Assembly (NCBI GenBank): GCA_965223305.1
Contig: CBDCWT010000088.1
Location: 1-64,000 of the forward strand
Length of the DNA: 64,000 bases
From: CBDCWT01 sp965223305
GTDB taxonomy: Bacteria > Planctomycetota > Planctomycetia > Pirellulales > Pirellulaceae
Reading direction: 5' to 3'
Part shown: positions 26,276-34,600 of the stretch, piece by piece
How the letters are laid out: each line of letters begins with the position of its first letter
Numbering within the stretch: position 1 is the first letter of the stretch
The notes under the pieces: model-generated
The model's input: only the letters and a program-made list of their open reading frames with translations
What the model was told of the DNA's origin: nothing
The model's database searches: none
Position numbers and translations under genes: made by a program

Positions 26276-26323
26276 GGTGTGTGTTGAATGAATCGTCCAG
26301 ATTTCGAGCAAGGAGGGGTTACT

Positions 26324-26356
26324 ATGCTGGATCCACCGGGTGGGAGACGCCGGTAA
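26324..26356 (+). CDS. Ten-residue mini-ORF in the putative small RNA
   Basis: AAGGAGGGG (26310-26318) lies five bases before ATG, an excellent ribosome site in a genome where such sites are often weak. The frame reads MLDPPGGRRR and stops at TAA (26354-26356), whose last bases open a perfect hairpin. The Pro-Pro and Arg-Arg-Arg pairs suggest ribosome pausing, so it may be a leader or regulatory peptide and not a structural protein. Confidence 0.4.
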   Translation: MLDPPGGRRR

Positions 26357-26454
26357 GCGAACCGCCGTTCGCTTCCAAACTGGTTTGTGTCATCACGTGG
26401 ACGAAACTTCTAATCGTTTCTAACTCTAACTAAATCTACGGAACAGAGAGGCAC

Positions 26455-26495
26455 GGCCTGCCCACTCCGCCAGGAGGGGCAGGCCTTCTCTTTTT
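26455..26495 (+). terminator. Intrinsic terminator
   Basis: GGCCTGCCC (26455-26463) pairs with GGGCAGGCC (26477-26485) and is followed by TTCTCTTTTT. Nine GC-rich pairs and a T-tract on the plus strand make it one of the clearest terminators in the window. It ends the putative small RNA; on the minus strand the tract is poor. Confidence 0.8.
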
Positions 26496-26514
26496 ATCAG
26501 CCGCTAATCGGTTG

Positions 26515-27756
26515 TCATTCTTCGATGCAGTACAGCTGCGATCGCGAACGGAGGATCAACGCGTTGCCTGTGACCGCAGGGGACGCCATAAAGCCATCTC
26601 CCAGCTCGTTGACCGCCAGCTGCTCGTAGCGTCGTCCTGCTTGGACAACCGTCGTTTGTCCCTCTTGGCTGAAGAAATAGATCTTGCCGCCAGCGTAGAT
26701 CGGGGACGCCGAGTACTTCCCGCCGATGCGTTGACGCCACACGACCTGTCCGCTCTCGGCGTCCAAGCAAGTCACCACACCGTCATGAACCATGTAGATC
26801 AAACCGTCGACCAGCAGTTGGGATGGCATTGACGGGACGCCCCTTTGCGCCCTCCATTCGATATGGGTATCGGTAATGTCTCCGTGTCCGCCGGCGCGCA
26901 CGGCCAGCAGTTGCGCGCGTGAAAAGCCGGTGTTGATGTAGAACTTGCCGTGACCAAACAATGGGCGGGCAGTTGCCGAGTGCTCGTCGTAGCGGATTCG
27001 CCAAAGCTCTTTGCCTGTAAACGGTTCGTAGGCCAACGCCGCCTTGGCCGCAGGACTAATCAGCTGCGGTTGGCCGTCGACTTCCACAACGATGGGTGTA
27101 CAGTACGCCTTCATCTGGTCACCATCATCGGTGCCGTAGTCGATGTCGCGGTCTTTCTTCCAAATCGTCTGACCGGTCCGCTTGTCCAAAGCCACCACGT
27201 ATTGAAAGTCGTATCCGTCGAAATGAACGATCAGCATCTCCGAATACAGCAGCGGCGAAGAACCGGGACCCCGCCAGTGATTGCACGGCAAGTCCCGCCG
27301 CATCCAAATCTCCTCTCCAGTGCTGGTGTCGAGGCAAGCCGTCCCATAACTTCCGAAGTGTACGTAGACGCGTCCCTCTTCGATCACTGGGGACGGTGAC
27401 GCATAGCTATTCAACGGATGGCAAAACCGCGGCTCATCGTTGTGAAAGAGCTTGATGTCGAAATCAATCGCGCCCGAGTTCTGGTTAACGCAAATCACCG
27501 ACATCTCGCGGCCGTCTTCCGTCGCCGACGTTAACCAGATCTGGTCGCCCCACACCACCGGTGAACACCAGCCGCGGCCGTGGATCGGGGTCTGCCAACG
27601 AATGTTGCTTGTTTCGCTCCAGCGGACCGGCAGGTTGTCGGCCGCCGCATGTCCGTTACCTGTGGGCCCCCGAAACTGTGGCCAGTTGTCCCCTGCCGCG
27701 ACACTCCGCAGGATCACCATCGATATCCACAAACAAGAAAGAACTCGTCGATTCAT
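26515..27756 (-). CDS. PQQ-like beta-propeller repeat protein (secreted)
   Basis: About 413 residues from the ATG at 27756 (a GTG five codons earlier is the alternative). Signal peptide (RRVLSCLWISMVILRSVAAGD), then WPQFRGPTGNGHA, the standard opening of planctomycete outer-membrane-assembly-like/PQQ repeat proteins. Repeated tryptophan-docking motifs follow: VWGDQIWLTSA, CLDTSTGEEIWMR, ALDKRTGQTIWKKD, PFTGKELWRI, CLDAESGQVVWRQRIGG and AGGKIYFFSQEGQTTVVQ. The fold is an eight-bladed propeller like BamB. No evidence of PQQ binding or enzymatic activity; probably a periplasmic scaffold. Confidence 0.88.
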   Translation of the reverse strand: MNRRVLSCLWISMVILRSVAAGDNWPQFRGPTGNGHAAADNLPVRWSETSNIRWQTPIHGRGWCSPVVWGDQIWLTSATEDGREMSVICVNQNSGAIDFDIKLFHNDEPRFCHPLNSYASPSPVIEEGRVYVHFGSYGTACLDTSTGEEIWMRRDLPCNHWRGPGSSPLLYSEMLIVHFDGYDFQYVVALDKRTGQTIWKKDRDIDYGTDDGDQMKAYCTPIVVEVDGQPQLISPAAKAALAYEPFTGKELWRIRYDEHSATARPLFGHGKFYINTGFSRAQLLAVRAGGHGDITDTHIEWRAQRGVPSMPSQLLVDGLIYMVHDGVVTCLDAESGQVVWRQRIGGKYSASPIYAGGKIYFFSQEGQTTVVQAGRRYEQLAVNELGDGFMASPAVTGNALILRSRSQLYCIEE

Positions 27757-27879
27757 GACAAATTCGGCCACAAGAAAACCTCAACGGCGTCGGGTGAGGG
27801 GGACGAATATCGGCAACTTTATTGCTTTGCGTCGCCTATCGTACCACGGATCGTATCGACTGTGGCGCCGTGAGACGCC

Positions 27880-28842
27880 TCATGCAAAGGCCGACTTCAG
27901 CATCGCCAAACTCTTTGGAATTGCGGCGCGGGGATCATTTTTGCCTTCGAACTCGAGCGAGACATAACCGCCGTATTGGTGCTTGTTCAGGATCGCAGCG
28001 ATACGCGGGTAGTCTAGGTCCAGCGAGTACCACAATCCTCCACCGTAATACGTTTTGGCCTGAACCAACACGGCCTTGGGAGCCAGCTGTTCGAGCCGAT
28101 CATACGGATCTTCGAGGAAATTGCCTGTGTCCATCGTCACTTGCAGCCAGGGGGAATCGATGGCGTCCACGATCCGCAGCACCCCCTCGGCGGTGCGTCC
28201 CAGTCCCCAGTGGTTCTCGAGTCCCAGCAACACACCACACCGCTCCGCCGCTGGCAAGCACTGCTCGAGGCTGTCGATCACCCATTTGAATGCGTCTTCG
28301 TCGCTGTAGCCGTCGAGTGGAGGCTCGATACCCCGGTTCCTCATCAACTCGTCAAAGCTGCCACTGGTTCCCCATCTGCCCGTGTTCACCCTCATCGTCG
28401 GGATGCCGAACTGATAGGCAAGTTCGATGCTGGCGATCGTCTTGTCGACATTCCTTTGCCGCCGCTCCCGGTCCGGTGAAACGAAGCCCTGGTGCGTCGA
28501 GAAGCCACAGAGATCAAGGCCGTTGACGAAGGCACGACGTTTCAGCTGTTGGACGTAGTTGTTGTCTTCACTCTCCATCTGCACTTGGAGAATCTCGACT
28601 CCATCAAACCCGTACTCGGCCGCCAGGTCGATGCATTTCCCAATGTCCCGTAACTCGTTTCTGGCGTGCCCCAGCTCTTTGCGACCGAACTGCCAAAACG
28701 AATAAGTCGAGACGGCAAATCGAGGTAGCCGCTGTTTGGCGGGCGGCTGCGGCGGGTCTGCTGCTCGCGCGTGGGTGGTTAGGCCGCATGCGGCCAAGAC
28801 TCCAGCAGTCCGATTCAGAAAAACTCGGCGGTCACAGTTCAT
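27880..28842 (-). CDS. Sugar phosphate isomerase/epimerase-like TIM barrel, exported
   Basis: A 320-residue protein with a twin-arginine-like leader (CDRRVFLNRTAGVLAACGL). The xylose-isomerase/AP-endonuclease-2 type TIM barrel shows IDLAAEYGFDGVEILQVQM, TIASIELAYQFGIPTMRVNTG, CGVLLGLENHWG, TMDTGNFLEDP and GYVSLEFEGK. The His/Glu/Asp metal ligands of the family are present (LENHWG, DTGN, EFEG). I infer a periplasmic or Tat-exported isomerase, epimerase or related lyase. Paralogues are numerous in planctomycetes and the substrate is unknown. It lies divergent from the hydroxyacid dehydrogenase gene. Confidence 0.85.
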   Translation of the reverse strand: MNCDRRVFLNRTAGVLAACGLTTHARAADPPQPPAKQRLPRFAVSTYSFWQFGRKELGHARNELRDIGKCIDLAAEYGFDGVEILQVQMESEDNNYVQQLKRRAFVNGLDLCGFSTHQGFVSPDRERRQRNVDKTIASIELAYQFGIPTMRVNTGRWGTSGSFDELMRNRGIEPPLDGYSDEDAFKWVIDSLEQCLPAAERCGVLLGLENHWGLGRTAEGVLRIVDAIDSPWLQVTMDTGNFLEDPYDRLEQLAPKAVLVQAKTYYGGGLWYSLDLDYPRIAAILNKHQYGGYVSLEFEGKNDPRAAIPKSLAMLKSAFA

Positions 28843-29027
28843 CGTACGTGCCTCGCATGGCGGTTGTGAAGTTCCGACACCAGATCTGGTATCCTATTCG
28901 GACAGCGCCACTTTGCAACGCTGGCAGCGCCAGATAGACGCTCGGCGAAGCACCGCTCCCCGGCTGACCTCAGTCCCGTGGCCGAATATCACGGAAAACC
29001 ATCAATTGCAGGAGGAGGGCAATCGAC

Positions 29028-29984
29028 GTGCCTGAACCTCGAAACGAGTTGCCGCGGGTGATCGCTGACGGCCCGCTCTCGCCGGCCATCGACCAGCTGC
29101 TGCACGATAAAGTTGCCCTGTTGCCTTGGACGACCTTCGAAGGCAGTCCGCAGCCGGTGGACGCTGTCTATACGTATGGTCACCTGGAAGTTAACGGCGA
29201 AATGCTGGACCGGGTTGGGAAAGTCAAAGTGATCAGCAATTTCGGAGTAGGCGTTGATCACATCCGTCTCGCCGACACCCGGGCGCGGGGTATCCCGGTC
29301 GGTAACACCCCCGGGATCCTGGACAAAGCCACCGCCGACATGGGTTTCTGTTTGCTGATGGCGGCGGCCCGCCGTCTGGTCGAGTCCGATCGTTACGCCC
29401 GCAGTCCCGACTTCACGCGCTACGATCCCGGCTACATCCTCGGCCGCGAGGTGCATGGCGCCAGCTTGGGGATCTTGGGTATGGGGCGCATCGGCGAGCA
29501 AGTGGCGCGGCGGGCGCAGGGTTTCGAAATGTCGATTCTCTATCACAATCGCCGCCGCCGCGAGTCGCTTGAGCAGGAACTGTCAGCTCGCTATGTGTCG
29601 TTCGAAGAGCTGCTCGAGCAGGCCGACTACGTCATGCTCTGCGTTCCACTGACCGAAGAGACCCACGGTTTGATCGGAGCCGCTGAGTTACGGCGGATGA
29701 AGCAAACAGCGACACTGATCAACCTCTCACGAGGCCCCGTCGTTAACAGCGATGCGTTGGCCGTCTCGCTACAGCAGCAACAAATCTATGCCGCCGCACT
29801 CGACGTCACCGATCCAGAACCACTACCTCGCGATCACCCGCTGCTCGCCTGTAACAACCTGACGATCGCTCCGCACCTAGGTAGCGCAACGACCCAAACC
29901 CGACAACGGATGGCGGAAGTCTCCGTCGCAAACTTGCTAGCCGGGTTGCGAGGCGAACCACTCTTGCACGAAGTCACCGCTTGA
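29028..29984 (+). CDS. D-2-hydroxyacid dehydrogenase (NAD(P)-dependent)
   Basis: A 318-residue cytoplasmic enzyme, typical length. The GTG start is supported by AGGAGGAGGG eight bases upstream. VKVISNFGVGVDHI, the Rossmann motif LGILGMGRIGEQVARRA, LCVPLTEETHGLI, NLSRGPVVNSDAL (substrate Arg), DVTDPEPLP (Glu) and PHLGSAT (catalytic His) are all present. It interconverts 2-keto acids such as glyoxylate or hydroxypyruvate and 2-hydroxy acids. It is convergent, with only ten bases between, with the D-threonine-aldolase-like gene. A functional link to the glycerate kinase at 21.5 kb through hydroxypyruvate/glycerate is plausible. Confidence 0.92.
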   Translation: MPEPRNELPRVIADGPLSPAIDQLLHDKVALLPWTTFEGSPQPVDAVYTYGHLEVNGEMLDRVGKVKVISNFGVGVDHIRLADTRARGIPVGNTPGILDKATADMGFCLLMAAARRLVESDRYARSPDFTRYDPGYILGREVHGASLGILGMGRIGEQVARRAQGFEMSILYHNRRRRESLEQELSARYVSFEELLEQADYVMLCVPLTEETHGLIGAAELRRMKQTATLINLSRGPVVNSDALAVSLQQQQIYAAALDVTDPEPLPRDHPLLACNNLTIAPHLGSATTQTRQRMAEVSVANLLAGLRGEPLLHEVTA

Positions 29985-29994
29985 CTGCAGCCTG

Positions 29995-31110
29995 CTAGAT
30001 TCCTAGCCAGCGGTCCCGGGCGGCCACATCCCAGGCCTCCACGTACTCGCCTTGCTGTATCAAGAACGCCTGCTTGTGAAGCGCCGACGTAGGACAGATA
30101 TGGCGAGGAATGGCCAGCAGTTCGTCTCCAGGGGTGAAGTCTGCCGGCTCGGCGGTCTCGACGACCAGGTGCTCTTCGTTTTGCAACACCAGTTTGGCAT
30201 CAGGAAGATCAGGGAAGATGACCCGGCGATCGGCGGGCGGATCGGAGGCAACCGCCTTGTAGCCCAAGTCAAGTGTCACACGGTGCGGCGTCGGTCGGCT
30301 GATGACACGCGTCAACAGCAGAGCTGCCGGCGTGAAAGGAAGGTCAGGAAAAGCTGCACCGTAGCCGGCGTCGTGAAAAACGCATGTGCCGGGACTCAAT
30401 TCAATTGTTGGATCCTCTAGTTCCGCGAACACGGGAAAAGAGCCGGTGCCGCCGGCGACGACGCGCGGTACCGGCCAGCCGCGCCGCTCCAACCGGTCCT
30501 TGAGCTCGGCCACAGGATGCCAACCACGCAGCACCGCTGCTCGCCGCTCGCTGCGATCGGCCTGGTGGTTGTGCCCGTCATAAGCGTGTAGTCCTCCAGG
30601 CTGCAGCCCGGGTAGCTCGACCAGCTGTCCGTACAGATCCAAGGCCGCCTCGCCACATGGCATGCCTGTACGGTGCTGACCCGTGTCGATGTCCAGTAGC
30701 ACCTCAACCGACTGACCGGCGGCGTCCATAGCAGCAGACAGCCTTGCGAGCGCCTGCGGATGATCACCTGTGACCGAGAGCTGCACATGGGGATACTGCT
30801 CCCGGAAGCGAACAGCACGCGCGATATTGGGACCCACCAGGTTGTACGCCAGAAAGACGTCACCGACGCCCGCCGTTGCGAGCATTTCGGCTTCAGCGAA
30901 CGTGGCTGCCTTGTGTTTCGTGATCCCAGCCTCTACTTGAAGCTGTGTCACCTTGGGCATTTTGTGCGTCTTGCAGTGAGGTCGCAGGCGTTCGACGTGA
31001 CCGGCGATCTCGATCATCTTCTGCAGGTTTGCTGCCAGTATCTCGTGGAACACTAAGAGCGCTGGTGTGATGATTTGCGCCGGGTTCTTGACCAGGTATT
31101 TCGATTCCAT
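29995..31110 (-). CDS. D-threonine aldolase / D-serine dehydratase-like PLP protein
   Basis: About 371 residues from the ATG at 31110 (MESKYLVKNP); a TTG at 31143 is less likely. Fold-type III PLP enzyme: RPHCKTHKMP contains the PLP lysine. LLDIDTGQHRTGM, GLHAYDGHNH, VAGGTGSFPVF, LSPGTCVFHDAGYG, TLDLGYKAVASDPP and EEHLVVETAE follow, with the late IPRHICPTS His/Cys metal ligands of the DSD1/D-threonine aldolase group. It cleaves D-threonine-type beta-hydroxy amino acids or dehydrates D-serine-like substrates, in the cytoplasm. Confidence 0.88.
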   Translation of the reverse strand: MESKYLVKNPAQIITPALLVFHEILAANLQKMIEIAGHVERLRPHCKTHKMPKVTQLQVEAGITKHKAATFAEAEMLATAGVGDVFLAYNLVGPNIARAVRFREQYPHVQLSVTGDHPQALARLSAAMDAAGQSVEVLLDIDTGQHRTGMPCGEAALDLYGQLVELPGLQPGGLHAYDGHNHQADRSERRAAVLRGWHPVAELKDRLERRGWPVPRVVAGGTGSFPVFAELEDPTIELSPGTCVFHDAGYGAAFPDLPFTPAALLLTRVISRPTPHRVTLDLGYKAVASDPPADRRVIFPDLPDAKLVLQNEEHLVVETAEPADFTPGDELLAIPRHICPTSALHKQAFLIQQGEYVEAWDVAARDRWLGI

Positions 31111-31416
31111 CTTGATTCCAACGATGAGGTCAGAGAAAGCCAAACGATCTGGTGGTTCCAGGCTCGACGCAGATCAAATGGGGCCGCGACGCGTCCCAGT
31201 ATAACTGTGCGTGTCGGCAAATCCTGGTCGCATCAACCCAGAAGCACGGTTGAATCTAACGAATACTGCGCTTGTGCGCTGCTGCCCAGACGTATCGTTC
31301 ACGTTAGGAAATGTTGTCCGGCTGGGAAAGGACTGGCGGTTTCAGGCGTTTAGAGAGCGCTGAGAAAGATTGTCTTTTATCGCCGGATTGGTTGCCGATG
31401 CTAGTGCAGATCAAGG

Positions 31417-31584
31417 ATGGCAGATTCCGCACGGATGGCACTCGTCACTGAAGTCGCCCAGGAATCGCCCATGCACGTCGATTTGATTCACACCAGCATC
31501 AGCGCGGCCTACTTCTCCATCTGGCTGGTAATCGCGAACATTGCGATCCGCCGCGAGTCACGAGAACCACCGCCAGGCCCGTAG
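31417..31584 (+). CDS. Possible small single-helix membrane protein
   Basis: A 55-codon frame ending at TAG (31582-31584). Internal ATG at 31471 has AGGA seven bases upstream and gives 37 residues: HVDLIHTSISAAYFSIWL, then a hydrophobic stretch (VIANIAI) and a charged Pro-rich tail (RRESREPPPGP). This is the only frame in the 460-base gap (31144-31603) that looks plausible. It could equally be chance; no homologue is recognised. Confidence 0.25.
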   Translation: MADSARMALVTEVAQESPMHVDLIHTSISAAYFSIWLVIANIAIRRESREPPPGP

Positions 31585-31603
31585 CTCAGGGTAGTCAACG
31601 ACG

Positions 31604-34600
31604 TCACGGTGTGTCCACTTCTCGCACTACTGCACCGTGTTCTTCGCTGAGTACCAGCAACGAGAACTTCTCGACGAAATCCAGTTCGTTCGTGCTCAAC
31701 GAGGAGTAGTCGAAACGCCCACGCAGGTCGCTGTAGCCATCCTTGTAGAAACGGACCTTCCCGTCCTTCATTCTCGCGTAGACCTTGACGTAAACCGCAG
31801 GCAACGGCTTACCAGTCAGCGAGTTGGCGACCCGCAATTGCCCGTAGTTCTCGACGATCTGCAAGGCCAACGAGTTTGAATAGTAGGCCTTGGCCTCGGT
31901 CGTACCACCACCCTTGACTTCAACCAACACGTTGCGGTTGTGAAGCTCGGCCGGCAATGGAAAAGTAAACGTCGCGGCCTCTTCTGGAAGCATCACGACC
32001 TCGGTTTGATTGGGACGAATGCTCGAAAACTGGTGAGAATACTGTTGAACAAACGGATTTCTGCTGTAAAGCAGCTCGATGTCCATCAAATAGTAGTTCA
32101 CCTCTACTCGATTCAGGTTCTGGTAATTGATAGTGACTTCTTTTGATTCCACCGAAAAGTCGAGACTTGGCTCGGTGGCTGCGAGCTGGGTTTGTGTCTG
32201 ATTTCGTTGTTCGGAATCGACGACTTCGACATCACCACCTGCGATCTCATCCAGCTGTTTGTCAATGGAGAGAAAAGCGTTCTTCCAACGGACGACGGGG
32301 TGTGAGGAGTAGTCTCTTGCAATCCGGCCCGCCGCATCGACGTCTTGCCTGCACATCGCCAGATAAGCGGCAAAGTAGTCATACTGCATGCGGGTCTCCA
32401 ACTCCGCAGGATCGATCTCGGCGAACAGAGCCATCGCGGCCGCGATGCGGTCCTGTAGCAGCAGATAGTAGGTGAGCGCAAGGCGATCGTCGCTGTTCAG
32501 TGCACGGTCGTAGCTGAGCACCTTCAGCAGTTGATGGTACTGGACAGACAGCCGATCGTTGAGGATTTGGCGTTTTCGTCCCAGCGGGTGCGCGCGTGCA
32601 TTGACCAGCGGCCGATAGTCCATGTGTTGATAGGTCTTGCGCACAACTGGATTGATCTGTAGCAGTTCACTGTTCAGCGCCAGCCCACATTGCGCCACAA
32701 ACGAATCCTCATGCTGCAGGTATTCCCGAATCGAGGTAGGGTCGTTGTGCTTGATGCCGTAGGACCACAGCGTGTGATCGTAACTGTGCCGCTTACGAAG
32801 TAATTCGACGACATTCAGAAAGAACGGTTCGTCGGCCATCCGAAACGCAATCTTACCCAAGTCCAGGTGATGGAGATTGTGGGTTCGCAGGAACTCGATC
32901 ACGTCTTGGTCGCTGCCGTTCTGTGAAATGTACTCCCACGACCCTCGATCGACGCGGCTGAGCGTTTCTACGACACTCAGCTGCACCGGTTCCCCGGCGG
33001 CCAACAGCTCTTCGTTCTTGGCAACTTGCACCGGATAGTGCGGAAAGCGTCCGGCAGCCGGAAAGTAGAAAAAGTACTCAATCGTCTCGGTGGCGTATGG
33101 TTCAAGCTGAGTATGCACGCTCTTGGTCGCCTGGCCGTTGAGCACGGGAACGGCACCTTGAGGAACCTGCAGGAGAAGATCGAGTTTCTGTACAGACGAG
33201 GTCGGGTTGGTGGCAACGACTTGGCAGCCGTAGACGGTTCGCACCAAGAACTCGTCCGTAACGAACTTGTCCGTCCGTTCGTTTGCCACGAACCGGTAAC
33301 GGTCATCACGCTGGAAGAAGTTCTCGCTGACTAAAATGGGGGTTTGATCGGCCCGGGACGCAGCCTCGCGAATTTCTTCATGAAACACGATCGCAGGACT
33401 TGCGGCGACCAACGTCAATTTCGTCTCGTCGTATTCCCGTTGGTGCTCGGCCGACTCGAACGGCAAGTCCAATACGGCCAGAGCGAACATCATCTCAGCA
33501 AAACTCCCTGCTGCGGCTGCCAGATACTGGGAGTGAAAGGGAGCACCGGCGTCATGCCGAACGTAGTCTCTCCAAAACGCGTTAACTGCGATCAGATCGC
33601 TGTTTTGTTCTGCGATAGGGAGCCTGTAGTAGTTGTGTTCGACCCACTCTTGGGTCTTGTCCAGTCGGCGGTAAAGCTGGCGGACATCCTCTCGTAAAGC
33701 CGCGTCTGTGTCGAAATAGAACCGTGCCTCCGACTGTCGTCCCCAGGACCTGGCCTGCTTCTTGCTCAAACTGAGCTTATCAGCCAGCTCCTGCTCTCCC
33801 AATCGCTGCGCAGGAACTCCGGCTAGTTCTCGACCTCCTCCGACCCCCCCCATTCTTCCTCCTCCGAACCCCCCCATTCCTCCCAACATCTTGCTTCCGC
33901 CGCCCGCAACATCTTTTCCCGAGATTTGAAGAGCGACGTCATCGATGTCGAGCGAACTGCTGGCGATAGCCGTCTGGAAGAGCTGGTTGAAGCGGTCAAT
34001 GTTGTCAGGCAGCAAGGCAAACCGGTCGAGCACATCGCGGCGAGTATATTCGCGATCGGTTTCGATGCGTTGAGAAAGCAAGATTCGCTCTACCGTGTTC
34101 AGCTGACTGTAGGCCCAAGAGTCGAGATACGGCGTGAGATCGTGACCCAGCAGGTAGTGATCGAGAAACGTCTTGTCTTTCTTGTTTTCCAGGTACGGCT
34201 GTACGGTCGCTGCAAAGAACTCCGGATCCTTGCGACTCAAGAAGAAATTCAGCTCGTGGCAAGCATGTTTCGAATACAACCTCTGTTTCTCAGCCGCTAC
34301 GAAATCCGGCCAGCCCATCAGAAAACTAAACTCGGCCAGGTGTGGGTGCCTGGTCAGCGTCGAATAGAGGGCGTGCACGCGCGCCAGACTGTCATAGAGC
34401 TCGAAGCGCGACGTCGAGATGTCATCCAACGTGAAGGTCTCGCCCTGCCGGATGACAGTGATCCTCTTCTGTTGCGTGAAGTGTTTTTGGGCGTCAAGCG
34501 ATGTGGCCAGGCGGAGGTCGCGAACGGCCCGGGGCTGGGACGGCAGCGAGAGTTTCCGGTAGGCAGTGGTCCGGGGATCCACTGCCACGACGTGAACTTG

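Larger units (their letters stand above)
26282..26495 (+). ncRNA. Putative structured small RNA
   Basis: The 460-base gap between two minus-strand genes holds a plus-strand unit: a promoter-like pair, a strong ribosome site with a ten-codon frame, a perfect hairpin AAGCGAAC-CGCC-GTTCGCTT (26355-26374), smaller stems, and a strong terminator. Nothing protein-coding of normal size lies on this strand before the convergent gene at 26515. I infer a standalone regulatory or dual-function RNA. It matches no RNA class that I know (not tmRNA, 6S, SRP or RNase P). Confidence 0.45.

Noticed and set aside
26110..26433. Plus-strand open frame of 107 codons upstream of the terminator
   Set aside because: No ribosome site and no recognisable protein features; the hairpins and the well-placed ten-codon frame fit an RNA unit better.
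31574..31640. tRNA-like start (GGCCCGTAGCTCAGGGTAG)
   Set aside because: The D-arm-like start is there, but no anticodon stem, no GGTTCRANTCC T-loop and no acceptor complement follow.
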